Counted from the first letter of the stretch, positions 1 to 7,150 are shown. The stretch is DNA of 14,051 nt from an uncultured Acidimicrobiaceae bacterium (GCA_903919215.1 CAIXHI010000460.1:1-14051); one strand, 5' to 3'. The notes: a model not told the origin generated them from the letters alone. A program made the numbers and translations.

Positions 1-302
1 ACCACATAGCCGGTGAGACGTTCGGCGAGTTCCGGCGCACACATCTCTGCGCGCTACCCACCCAACGCAGCCGCCAGTTCGAGCAACGACAACTGCCCGC
101 TCACCGGCACGATGCCAACCACCTGCTCGACCCGGCCATCGACGGTGACGTCGGCAAGCAGGGTCTTGAACACTCGGTCGGGCTCGACCCCCAACGCCAC
201 CGCTGCCGCCTGGCCATAGTTCCGTTCTGCCGGGTCATGGTGGAACTCGTGCACCCGAAACTCGACGCCTGCAGCAGCGAGGGCGAGGGTTGCGGGGGTC
301 AT
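1..302 (-). pseudogene. ybaK: YbaK/EbsC-type Cys-tRNA(Pro) deacylase, interrupted by an in-frame TAG and cut by the window edge
   Basis: This family hydrolyses Cys-tRNA(Pro) mischarged by prolyl-tRNA synthetase, a cytoplasmic trans-editing step. The product starts MTPATLALAAAGVEFRVHEF and continues with HDPAERNYG, the RVFKTLLAD block and IVPVSGQLSL. All are typical of bacterial YbaK, and the lysine at residue 46 matches the catalytic lysine known in this family. Reading stops after 82 residues at a TAG (54-56). Past it, the same frame continues for 17 codons as RAEMCAPELAERLTGYV, which is the expected next block (relatives read ALGAKKxEMADP...TGYxVGG). The TAG therefore replaces a codon, most likely AAG for lysine, without any shift of frame. 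The rest of the gene, normally about 155-165 residues in total, lies outside the window. The lesion is either a true nonsense mutation, a sequencing error near a contig end, or less likely readthrough. The start ATG at 300-302 is divergent from the next gene. Confidence 0.85.
54..56 (-). other. in-frame amber codon within ybaK
   Basis: The complement of cta at 54-56 reads TAG. Upstream the frame ends ALGG and downstream it resumes RAEM. In relatives the corresponding residue is lysine, so a single AAG-to-TAG change explains it. No base is gained or lost. Confidence 0.8.
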
Positions 303-368
303 GGCGACATCACCACGACATTGTGGCCCGCGCCCGGCATCGCTCGGAAGGTGGCAACATGAGCGCCT

Positions 369-1700
369 ATGGCCGTGATCGACGAATACGAGTTGTCCGA
401 CCGCTACCGCCTCGACGAGGGACGCGCCTTCGTCAGTGGGTCACAGGCGCTCGCCCGACTGCCCTATGAGCAGTTGCGCGCCGACCGCCGCGCCGGACTG
501 AACACGGCTGCGTACATCAGCGGCTACCCCGGCAGCCCGCTGGCGGGGTACGACCGCGATGTCACGGACGTGGCGAAACTGGCCACTGCGGACGGTCTGC
601 ACATGCTGTTCCAGCAGGCGATGAACGAAGAGCTCGCCGCCACATCGGTAATGGGTTCGCAGATCGCTTCCACGCTCCCGTCGTGTCGCTACGACGGCAT
701 CCTCGGCATCTGGTACGGCAAGACCCCCGGCCTCGATCGCGCCAGCGATGCGCTGCGCCACGCAGTGTTCACCGGCACATCGCACAAGGGTGGTGCGATC
801 GCCTTGGTGGGTGACGATCCGACGGCGAAGAGCAGCACCCTGCCAGGTTCCAGCGGCGCGACACTCATCGACCTCAACATGCCGATCATCTACCCCGGCG
901 ACGTGCAGGAGGCCATCGACCTCGGCCGCCACGCCGTCGCGATATCGCGCTCATGCGGTGTCTGGGTGGGTATCAAACTGGTCGAGTCCGTCGCCGACGG
1001 GACGGGCTCGGTGAGCTTGCACGGCGACGACTTCGCCCCGCAGTTGCCGGTCCACCTCGTGGATGGACGGCCATGGGTGCCGGTGCCGAACGGCAAGTTG
1101 CTCGCACCGTACAGCCGCGAGATCGAGCGCGAATTCCTCGAACTACGTATCGAACTGGTCCGCGAGTACGGCGCACTGAATCACCTCAACCGGGTCGACG
1201 TGCGCGGCCCGAGCGACTGGGTCGGCATCGTGGCGCCCGGTCACACGTATCACGAGATGCTCGAAGCGCTGCGCACGCTGGGCTTCGGCTCGAACGACGC
1301 GCTACGCGATGCCGGTATCCGACTGTTCCACCTCGACATGCCGGTACCGCTCGATCCGCGGCAAGTGCGCGAGTTCGCCGACGGCCTACAGACCGTGATC
1401 GTCATCGAGGAGAAGGGTCAGAACCTCGAGTGGCTGGTCAAGGACGCGCTCTACGGACGCACCAACGCACCCGTCGTGTACGGCAAGCGGGCACCCGACG
1501 ACACGCCACTGTTCCCCCTCTGCCGGAGCGATGGAGACCGACACCATCGCCCCCATCCTGCGCCGCATGCTCACCGAGCGCCTGGCACAGCGGATGACCC
1601 CCGAGCCCCCGACACCGCGCCAGCTGATCCCGCTGTCGGTGAACCGCACGCCCTACTACTGCTCGGGCTGCCCGCACAACCGCAGCACCAAGGCTCCTGA
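369..1700 (+). CDS. Fused indolepyruvate:ferredoxin oxidoreductase, N-terminal part (frameshifted gene)
   Basis: This is the first part of a large fused 2-oxoacid:ferredoxin oxidoreductase of the indolepyruvate type. The family decarboxylates arylpyruvates to aryl-acyl-CoA with CoA and ferredoxin, in aromatic amino acid breakdown. This part is the pyrimidine-binding thiamine-diphosphate domain: the ISGYPGSPLAGYD loop lies at residues 50-62 and MNEELAATS at 85-93, which holds the likely catalytic glutamate. The ATG at 369 is the first possible start after an in-frame TGA at 360. A GGAAGG lies 17 bases upstream, rather far. Real coding goes only to about 1518; from there to 1700 the frame is a shadow rich in Pro, His and Arg. 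The true continuation is the frame that contains the ATG at 1531. The whole gene is 369-3774. The first gene to its left, ybaK, is divergent, with 66 bases between them. Confidence 0.85.
   Translation: MAVIDEYELSDRYRLDEGRAFVSGSQALARLPYEQLRADRRAGLNTAAYISGYPGSPLAGYDRDVTDVAKLATADGLHMLFQQAMNEELAATSVMGSQIASTLPSCRYDGILGIWYGKTPGLDRASDALRHAVFTGTSHKGGAIALVGDDPTAKSSTLPGSSGATLIDLNMPIIYPGDVQEAIDLGRHAVAISRSCGVWVGIKLVESVADGTGSVSLHGDDFAPQLPVHLVDGRPWVPVPNGKLLAPYSREIEREFLELRIELVREYGALNHLNRVDVRGPSDWVGIVAPGHTYHEMLEALRTLGFGSNDALRDAGIRLFHLDMPVPLDPRQVREFADGLQTVIVIEEKGQNLEWLVKDALYGRTNAPVVYGKRAPDDTPLFPLCRSDGDRHHRPHPAPHAHRAPGTADDPRAPDTAPADPAVGEPHALLLLGLPAQPQHQGS
1514..1518 (+). other. frameshift site at a C5 run splitting the oxidoreductase gene
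   Basis: Upstream the frame reads DDTPLFP and then drifts into nonsense. Removing one C from ccccc gives ttc ccc tct gcc gga gcg atg gag, that is DDTPLFPSAGAMETDTIAP, which flows directly into the downstream half. The run lies in the linker between the two cofactor domains. A one-base homopolymer insertion is the simplest explanation, as assembly error or true mutation. Programmed +1 frameshifting is possible but nothing such as a slow stop codon context supports it. Confidence 0.8.
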
Positions 1701-3774
1701 GGGCAGCCTTGTCGGCGCAGGAATCGGTTGCCACAGCCTCGTGCTGTTGATGGATCCGGGTCCGATTGGCAACATCGTCGGCGTCACCTCGATGGGCAAC
1801 GAGGGTGCCCAGTGGTTCGGTATGGCCCCGTTCCTCGACGACGACCACCTCATCCAGAACATGGGCGACGGCACCCTGTTCCACAGTGGCATGACGGCGA
1901 TCCGGGCAGCGATCGCCAACGGCGCGAACATCACCTACAAGATCCTCTACAACGGCGCCGTGTCGATGACCGGCGGCCAGCACCCGTTCGGCCAACTCGA
2001 CGTGCTCACGTTGTGCAAGGTGCTGCTCGCCGAGGGCGCCACGCGCATCATCGTCACCACCGACGAACTGTCCCGCTACCGCATGGCCGATGTACCGGCG
2101 GGCGTGAAGGTGTGGGGACGCACTCGTCTGGACGAGGCGCAGGAAGCACTGTCGTGGGAACCGGGCTGCACAATCCTGATCCACGACCAGCGCTGCGCGG
2201 CAGAGAAGCGTCGCGACCGCAAGCGCGGCAAGATCAAGACTCCGGCGTTCCGCATGGTGATCAACGAGCGGGTGTGCGAAGGATGTGGCGACTGCGCCGA
2301 CAAGAGCAACTGCCTGTCGGTGCAGCCCGTCGATACTCCGTTCGGTCGCAAGACGCGTATCGACCAAGACTCCTGCAACCTCGACTTCACCTGTGCCGAG
2401 GGTGATTGCCCGGCATTCATGAAGGTCAGCGTCGGCGGCGCACACGACACGGCAGCCCCCGATCTGGCACTGCCCACGGTGCCTGCGTCAGCGGTGGCCG
2501 ACATCGGCCACGGTGTCACCATCCGTCTCGCCGGTATCGGCGGCACCGGTGTGGTGACGGTCTCGCAGATCCTCGGTACCGCGGCGATGCTGCAGGGTCT
2601 GCACGTACGCGGCCTCGATCAGACCGGTATGTCGCAGAAGGCCGGGCCGGTGGTCAGCGACGTGCGCATCTCGGCCGACGCGCCGTTGCCGTCCAACAAA
2701 GCCAACGCTTCATCGGTCGACGTGTTGCTGGCCTTCGACCAACTCGTCGGCGGCAACGACGCCACCGTGCGCACGATGTCGGCCGATCACACTGCCGCCA
2801 TCGTGAACACTGCGGCGGTACCCACCGGTGGCATGGTGGTGCACCCGGAGCGCCCGTTCCCCACCGCCGAGGTCACCGAGCGCATTCACACCGGTGTGCA
2901 ACGAGTCACCGAGGTCGATGCCCAGCGCATCGTGCACGGGCTGCTCGGCGATGACAGCACGATCAACGTGTTCATGCTCGGCGTCGCGGTGCAGGCCGGC
3001 CTGTTGCCCGTTGGGGCGGAGTATCTCGAGCGAGCGATCACGCTCAACGGCACTGCGGTGAAGAAGAACATCGCCGCCTTCACGTGGGGTCGCGCCTGGA
3101 TCGCCGACCCGCACGCCACCGAGCGCTCCGCAGGCCTTGTCGGCGCCGTCGCCGACGAACCCTTGCTGCCGATGCTCACCGCCGACCTCGCCGCCTACCA
3201 GTCGCCGCGGTACTCCGCTCGGTTCACGACGGTCGTCGAACGGGTCGCCGCCACTGGCCACGATGACCTCACTGATGCCGTCGCCCGCCACCTGCACAAG
3301 CTGATGGCCTACAAGGATGAGTACGAGGTCGCCCGGTTGATGCTGTTGCCGTCGGCTCGAGCCCAGGCCGAAAGCGTGGGGGGGCGGCGCACGAAGGTGA
3401 CCTGGATGCTCCATCCACCGGCTCTGCGTGCAGTCGGGTGGAAGCACAAGCTGTCCTTCGGCGGCTGGTCACGCCCGGCGTTCCTCGTGCTGCGCGCAAT
3501 GCGCCGACTGCGCGGCACACCGTTCGACGTGTTCGGCTGGGCGCACGTGCGTCGTGTCGAACGCGAGATGGTGCCCGAGTACATCGAGGCGGTCGACACG
3601 TTGTTGGCGAACCTCACGGATGCCAATCTCACCGAGGCGATCGCCATCGCCGAACTCCCCGACCGCGTGCGCGGCTACGAGCACCTCAAGCTCGAACGAG
3701 CGGCCGCCTACCGCGAGGAACTGTCGCGCCGGGTCGCCGAGTTCACCGGGCAACCGGTCGCCGCCACGTTGTAG
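1531..3774 (+). CDS. Fused indolepyruvate:ferredoxin oxidoreductase, C-terminal part
   Basis: This part continues the gene that begins at 369. It carries the diphosphate-binding domain with CSGCPHN (residues 44-50 of this part) and GDG...N (112-114 and N141), the Mg-thiamine diphosphate motif. Next is an iron-sulfur region with C249, C252, C255, C261 and further cysteines at 282, 288 and 293. Then comes the gamma (POR) domain beginning IRLAGIGGTGVV (331-342) with GLDQTGMSQKAGPV, and an alpha-helical C-terminal region (DUF6537-like) with LHKLMAYKDEYEVARLM. All modules of the fused family are present, so only the 1514-1518 shift disables the gene. The ATG at 1531 is probably an internal methionine (GAMETDT), not a natural start, because no ribosome binding site precedes it. 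The repaired protein would have about 1134 residues, normal for the fused family. It ends four bases before the convergent DUF3592 gene. Confidence 0.88.
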   Translation: METDTIAPILRRMLTERLAQRMTPEPPTPRQLIPLSVNRTPYYCSGCPHNRSTKAPEGSLVGAGIGCHSLVLLMDPGPIGNIVGVTSMGNEGAQWFGMAPFLDDDHLIQNMGDGTLFHSGMTAIRAAIANGANITYKILYNGAVSMTGGQHPFGQLDVLTLCKVLLAEGATRIIVTTDELSRYRMADVPAGVKVWGRTRLDEAQEALSWEPGCTILIHDQRCAAEKRRDRKRGKIKTPAFRMVINERVCEGCGDCADKSNCLSVQPVDTPFGRKTRIDQDSCNLDFTCAEGDCPAFMKVSVGGAHDTAAPDLALPTVPASAVADIGHGVTIRLAGIGGTGVVTVSQILGTAAMLQGLHVRGLDQTGMSQKAGPVVSDVRISADAPLPSNKANASSVDVLLAFDQLVGGNDATVRTMSADHTAAIVNTAAVPTGGMVVHPERPFPTAEVTERIHTGVQRVTEVDAQRIVHGLLGDDSTINVFMLGVAVQAGLLPVGAEYLERAITLNGTAVKKNIAAFTWGRAWIADPHATERSAGLVGAVADEPLLPMLTADLAAYQSPRYSARFTTVVERVAATGHDDLTDAVARHLHKLMAYKDEYEVARLMLLPSARAQAESVGGRRTKVTWMLHPPALRAVGWKHKLSFGGWSRPAFLVLRAMRRLRGTPFDVFGWAHVRRVEREMVPEYIEAVDTLLANLTDANLTEAIAIAELPDRVRGYEHLKLERAAAYREELSRRVAEFTGQPVAATL

Positions 3775-3778
3775 GGCG

Positions 3779-4165
3779 TCAGCGTTCGAGCGCGGAGTGA
3801 GCAGGATCGGCCGGGTCGTAATACACGGTGACACAGGCTCCCGCCGGGTAGCGAGCGAGTGCAGCTGAGGCCTCGGCGATGCCGCGCAGCTTCACCCGGC
3901 TGCCCTGGAAGAACCGACCGTCGACCTGGTACGCGTAGAGCACGATCGGCGTCTCGGGACGTCCCGCGCCCTGGCGGTTCACCTGAACCGTGGCGCTCAA
4001 CACCGTGCCACTGGTGTGCGGCCAGTCGGCCGCCAGCGGCCGCGATGCACGCGAGCGCCGACGCATCACCCGTGACGACACGACCAGCACGATCACGACA
4101 GGCGCGACACAGAAAGCGATGAGCGACACAGTTGTCGTGTCGAGACCACCGATGTGTCCGGCCAT
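3779..4165 (-). CDS. DUF3592 family membrane-anchored protein
   Basis: This is a 128-residue protein of unknown function. Residues 12-31 form one hydrophobic segment (VSLIAFCVAPVVIVLVVSS) followed by an arginine-rich stretch (VMRRRSRASR), a topology expected to put the soluble part in the cytoplasm. The soluble domain ends with VTVYYDPADPAHSALER, the hallmark ending of DUF3592 proteins, and has VLYAYQVDGRFFQGSRV in front of it. A longer frame is open to 4360, but its extra residues are basic, low in complexity and overlap the divergent gene. I therefore chose the ATG at 4163-4165, which has GAGAGGGG about 12 bases upstream on the minus strand. It is convergent with the oxidoreductase gene with a four-base gap. 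No function can be assigned from the sequence. Confidence 0.75.
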   Translation of the reverse strand: MAGHIGGLDTTTVSLIAFCVAPVVIVLVVSSRVMRRRSRASRPLAADWPHTSGTVLSATVQVNRQGAGRPETPIVLYAYQVDGRFFQGSRVKLRGIAEASAALARYPAGACVTVYYDPADPAHSALER

Positions 4166-4190
4166 CTGTCTGCTGAGCCCCTCTCGGAAA

Positions 4191-4204
4191 CTCCCCCTTG
4201 GGAG
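4191..4204. repeat. short inverted repeat between divergent genes
   Basis: CTCCC and GGGAG are separated by CCTT, upstream of both the DUF3592 gene and the phosphatase gene. It is a weak five-pair hairpin without a T tract. It may be a protein-binding site or chance in GC-rich DNA. Confidence 0.3.
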
Positions 4205-4236
4205 AACGTTAACGCGCTGACGGGGAGCCCTGAACC

Positions 4237-4779
4237 GTGCACCCGATACCGTGCCCCACCATGAAGTGGCTCGGACCCCGTGGACGCGATGGCGGTATCG
4301 ACGCGATCCCGCTGCCGAGCGGGTGTGTCGGCACACTGTCGCTGTGCGGTAAGCACGCAATCGGCCCCGACCCTGCTGCGACCATGGCCCGCTGCGGCGT
4401 CACCACGGTGGTCTGTCTCGTGGAAGAGCACGAGTTGGACGAGCGCTACCCCGAGTACGTGCGATGGCTGCAGGGCAACGATGAAGGCGCCGCGGTGTGG
4501 TTCCCGATCCACGACCTCCACGCGCCGTCGGTCCCGCGAGCGCGCCTGCTGCTCGACGACCTCCATGAACGGCTCGAACGTGGCGAGCACCTGCTGATGC
4601 ACTGCGGTGCCGGGATCGGTCGCGCTGGCACCATCGCCACATGCCTGCTCATCGAACTGGGAATGGAGCGAGACGCTGCGCTCGCGCTCGTCGCCGAGTC
4701 CCGTCCGATGGCCGGTCCTGAGGTCGGCGCCCAGCGCGATCTGGTCGACGAGATCGCCGTCCGTTACTCCGCGCGCTGA
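4237..4779 (+). CDS. Cysteine-dependent protein phosphatase (dual-specificity/tyrosine type)
   Basis: This is a cytoplasmic phosphatase of the Cys-x5-Arg class. The signature HCGAGIGRAGT lies at residues 122-132, with the nucleophile C123 and the phosphate-binding R129. The IHDLHAPS segment at 91-98 supplies a candidate general acid, D93. A CDKN3/DSP-like pattern (GVTTVVCLVEEHEL at 54-67) precedes it. The substrate is unknown. The start is uncertain. The GTG at 4237 has GGGGAG nine bases upstream and gives 180 residues; the ATG at 4261 gives 172 residues beginning MKWLGPRGRDGG but has no ribosome binding site. I chose the GTG on that ground. It is divergent from the DUF3592 gene and convergent with the ABC-F gene, which ends four bases away, so it is probably a single-gene unit. 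Confidence 0.82.
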   Translation: MHPIPCPTMKWLGPRGRDGGIDAIPLPSGCVGTLSLCGKHAIGPDPAATMARCGVTTVVCLVEEHELDERYPEYVRWLQGNDEGAAVWFPIHDLHAPSVPRARLLLDDLHERLERGEHLLMHCGAGIGRAGTIATCLLIELGMERDAALALVAESRPMAGPEVGAQRDLVDEIAVRYSAR

Positions 4780-4783
4780 TCGT

Positions 4784-6418
4784 TCAGGACAGCTTCTTCG
4801 CCAACCGCACCGACGCCACCTTGGCCGGCTCGGCGAGTGCCGTCATGGCGATGTCGTAGTCGGGGAGCGAGTACACCTCGCCATCGTCGTTGATCATCAG
4901 GAACCGGTCGAACTTGGCGAGGAACGTACGATCGTGGCTGACAGCCACCACCGTTCCTTGGAATCCGTCGAGTGCGCGTTCCAGCGCTTCCGACGACTCG
5001 ATGTCGAGGTTGTCGGTGGGCTCATCGAGTAGCAGCACGTTGTGCCCCTCCAACTCGAGACACAGGATCTCCAGCCGCGCCTTCTGACCACCCGACAACG
5101 TGTCGAAATCCTGTTTCGCATTCGCGGCCAGGCCGTAGCGGGCGAGTGCTTTCATCGACTTCTCGTCGTCGAACACTCGGTCGCGCACGATCTCGAAGCA
5201 TTGCCGACCGAGAAAGTCGGGGCGATCGTTGATCTGTGTGAACGTGCCCACCGATGTGCGCGGGCCGAAACCGACAGTGCCGTGGCTTGGTTCCTTGGTA
5301 CCGGCGAACGCGCCCAGCAGGTGGCTCTTGCCGGTGCCGTTCGGGCCGATCAGCCCGACGCGCTCACCGAAGTGCACCTCGTCGGAGAACGGCATGAACA
5401 GATCGCTGACGGACACATCGTTCATGATCAACACGCGGCGGGCCGAGTCGGCACCGCGCAGGTTGACGTAGATGTTCTGATCGGGCACGGGCGGCGGCGG
5501 CGGGCCGATCGCGACGAACTTCTCCCAGCGCGTCTCGGCGGCGTTGGCCTTGGTGGCGTTCTTGAAGTTCTGCGCCGCGCGAGTCTTCATCACCTTCATG
5601 TGCGCGAACAGCCGGCGCTCTTCATCGGTCCAGCGCTTCAGCGCATCGCCCAGCAACTCCTGGCGGCGAGCGCGTGCCTCGGGGAATGTCTGGTACGAGC
5701 CGCCGTGCACCCAGCAGCCGGCACCTTCGATGACGACGATCTTCGTCGCCACGCGTTCGAGCAGGGTGCGGTCGTGACTGACCATCAGGATCGTGCTCTT
5801 GCAGCTCTTGATCTGATCTTCCAGCCACACGCGGGTGGGAATGTCGAGGTAGTTATCCGGCTCGTCGAGCAACAGGATGTCGGCGTTGGAGTTGAACAGC
5901 AGATCGAGCACGAGCCGCTTGCGCTCACCGCCGGACAGTTCGCTGACGAGGCGCGTGTGGAAATCCTCCACCGGGGTCTTCACGCTGCGCCGGGCGGCGG
6001 CGGCCCACTGCGACTCGAGTTCGTAGCCGCCAAGGTCACCCCAATGTGTGAGCGTCTCGGCGTAGTCCATGCCGTCGCTCTCCCCGGCGAACATCGCCCG
6101 CTCGGCGATGACCAACGCCCGGCCGGACTCGCGCAACGCGGTCGGCGCGACCTCGATGAGCATGTCGCGCAACGTGTCGTCGGGTCGGCTCATCCCCACG
6201 TCCTGGGTCATGCGCAGCACATTGCCACCGAGCGCGAACTCACCCTCGTCGGCGTCCAGTTCGCCAGAGAGGATGCGCAAGATGGTGCTCTTGCCGACGC
6301 CGTTGGCGCCGACGATCGCGGCGTGCTCGCCGGGTGCGACACCGAAGCTGACGTCGAAGAACAGCGAGTCGGCGCCCGGGGGCGCATATTCCAGTTCGGA
6401 CACCACGATGCTGCTCAA
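4784..6418 (-). CDS. ABC-F family ATPase with two ATP-binding domains
   Basis: Proteins of this family have two ABC ATPase domains and no membrane part, and act on the ribosome in translation (rescue, quality control or antibiotic resistance). The first domain has Walker A GANGVGKST (37-45), signature LSGGE (161-165), Walker B ILLLDEP (181-187) and the switch histidine H215. The interdomain linker (about 245-310) is rich in Lys, Arg and Ala. The second domain has GPNGTGKSH (358-366), LSGGQ (441-445), VLLLDEPTDNLD (461-472) and H495. Two details differ from the common pattern: DEPDNYLD instead of DEPTNHLD in the first half, and His after GKS in the second. The second is known to me from other actinobacterial members. 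The 544 residues fit the family. The start is a TTG inside a tandem repeat, with no ribosome binding site; two GTG codons (6404-6406 and 6401-6403) are alternatives. Confidence 0.9.
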   Translation of the reverse strand: MSSIVVSELEYAPPGADSLFFDVSFGVAPGEHAAIVGANGVGKSTILRILSGELDADEGEFALGGNVLRMTQDVGMSRPDDTLRDMLIEVAPTALRESGRALVIAERAMFAGESDGMDYAETLTHWGDLGGYELESQWAAAARRSVKTPVEDFHTRLVSELSGGERKRLVLDLLFNSNADILLLDEPDNYLDIPTRVWLEDQIKSCKSTILMVSHDRTLLERVATKIVVIEGAGCWVHGGSYQTFPEARARRQELLGDALKRWTDEERRLFAHMKVMKTRAAQNFKNATKANAAETRWEKFVAIGPPPPPVPDQNIYVNLRGADSARRVLIMNDVSVSDLFMPFSDEVHFGERVGLIGPNGTGKSHLLGAFAGTKEPSHGTVGFGPRTSVGTFTQINDRPDFLGRQCFEIVRDRVFDDEKSMKALARYGLAANAKQDFDTLSGGQKARLEILCLELEGHNVLLLDEPTDNLDIESSEALERALDGFQGTVVAVSHDRTFLAKFDRFLMINDDGEVYSLPDYDIAMTALAEPAKVASVRLAKKLS

Positions 6419-6460
6419 GGGATGCTGCTCAAGGGATGCTGCTCAGAGGGATGCTGCTCA
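6408..6460. repeat. 14-15 bp tandem repeat spanning the ABC-F start codon
   Basis: ATGCTGCTCAAGGG occurs at 6408-6421 and 6422-6435, ATGCTGCTCAGAGGG at 6436-6450 and ATGCTGCTCA at 6451-6460. On the minus strand the copies read TTGAGCAGCATCCC, and the copy nearest the gene supplies its TTG start. The TTG of the next copy (6430-6432) opens a five-codon frame whose TGA (6415-6417) overlaps the ABC-F TTG. The array sits between the divergent ABC-F and vapB genes and may have arisen by slippage. Confidence 0.9.
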
Positions 6461-6499
6461 CGGCCGATATCCAACCGTCGCCCATGGTGAAGCGGGCGA

Positions 6500-6540
6500 G
6501 CATGTTGTCAGCATGCTGCAGGCATGCGATACTCCGACCA
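6500..6540 (+). promoter_or_regulatory. vapB promoter and operator, leaderless
   Basis: TTGTCA (6505-6510) matches five of six bases of a -35 box, and GATACT (6528-6533) resembles a -10 box. The 17 bases between them are GCATGCTGCAGGCATGC, an inverted repeat with six-base arms. Six bases separate the -10 from the ATG at 6540, so transcription would begin at or beside the start codon and the message would be leaderless. GCATG also occurs at 6500-6504, giving three GCATG boxes 11 bases apart (6500, 6511, 6522), on one face of the helix. Autorepression by a VapB or VapBC complex is the expected use, by analogy with other such systems. Confidence 0.7.
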
Positions 6541-6770
6541 TGAGCAACGTGCAAGTGAAGAACCTCGACGAGGACCTGCACGAGCAACTACGCGCCCGTG
6601 CCGCCCAGGAGGGCACCACGATCAGCGCCTACGTGCTGGAGCTCATCCGCCGCGACCTGCGCCGCCCCACCCGCCGCCAGTGGCTCGACGAGATCGCCGA
6701 GCTCCCCAAGCACAACTTCTCGCGCGAGGAGATCTACGAAGCCATCGACGAAGGACGCAACCGACGATGA
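6540..6770 (+). CDS. vapB: VapB/FitA-type antitoxin, ribbon-helix-helix
   Basis: This 76-residue protein has an N-terminal ribbon-helix-helix DNA-binding fold: MSNVQVKNLDEDLHEQLRAR forms the strand and first helix, and TTISAYVLELIRRDL (26-40) the second helix. Residues 41-76 (RRPTRRQWLDEIAEL...REEIYEAIDEGRNRR) form a charged tail expected to wrap the toxin and block its active site. The frame is open far upstream, but the ATG at 6540 follows a fitting -10 box by six bases and gives the canonical length. The stop overlaps the toxin start as ATGA, so the two are translationally coupled. The antitoxin probably represses its own promoter through the repeats just upstream. Confidence 0.88.
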   Translation: MSNVQVKNLDEDLHEQLRARAAQEGTTISAYVLELIRRDLRRPTRRQWLDEIAELPKHNFSREEIYEAIDEGRNRR

Positions 6771-7150
6771 AGGTCATCGATGCCTCGGCATTCATCGACT
6801 CCGTATCCCATGGCGAGCGCGGTCCGGCACTCGGCCTGCACCTTGAGGACGATCTCTTCGCGCCCGACCTCCTCGTGTCAGAGGTGCTGGCCTTCTTCCG
6901 CCGGAAACTGCAGCAGGGGAAGCTCACGCAGGCCGAGGCCGACGACCTCGTGCAGCGCTTCCGACGCGCCCCGATCGAGTACCTGCACACATGGCCGTAT
7001 GCCGAACAGATCTGGCAGTGGCGCCACACGATGACGGCCTACGACGCCACCTACGTGGCACTGGCCGCCGACCTCGGCGCCACGTTGGTCACCAGCGACC
7101 TGCGCCTCGCCCGCGCCGCCGCAGGCCTGGTCCCGGTCATCGCCGTCTGA
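6767..7150 (+). CDS. vapC: VapC-type PIN-domain ribonuclease toxin
   Basis: This 127-residue PIN-domain protein would be the toxin of the pair; VapC toxins cut tRNA or rRNA and stop translation. The four acidic residues expected of the magnesium site are present: D5 in MKVIDASAFID, E39 in LLVSEVLAFF, D93 in TAYDATYVALA and D111 in LVTSDLRLA. The protein is therefore likely active. The start ATG (6767-6769) overlaps the antitoxin stop TGA (6768-6770), and the PIN fold begins at residue 1, as is usual. The RNA target cannot be told from the sequence. A 50-base gap with repeats and a possible promoter separates it from the next operon. Confidence 0.9.
   Translation: MKVIDASAFIDSVSHGERGPALGLHLEDDLFAPDLLVSEVLAFFRRKLQQGKLTQAEADDLVQRFRRAPIEYLHTWPYAEQIWQWRHTMTAYDATYVALAADLGATLVTSDLRLARAAAGLVPVIAV

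Noticed and set aside
1531..1533. Natural start of a separate second oxidoreductase subunit
   Set aside because: There is no ribosome binding site, and the preceding codons in that frame (S-A-G-A) join smoothly to the upstream half if one C is removed. Kept only as an alternative.
1438..2445. 335-residue open frame on the minus strand under the oxidoreductase gene
   Set aside because: It lies opposite conserved thiamine-diphosphate and cysteine motifs and shows no domain of its own.
4166..4360. N-terminal extension of the DUF3592 protein
   Set aside because: It is arginine-rich, overlaps the divergent phosphatase gene and would place 65 unrelated residues before the membrane segment.
5042..6490. 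482-residue open frame on the plus strand opposite the ABC-F gene
   Set aside because: It is antisense to a gene with complete ATPase motifs. Its translation is low in recognisable domains and typical of a GC-rich shadow frame.
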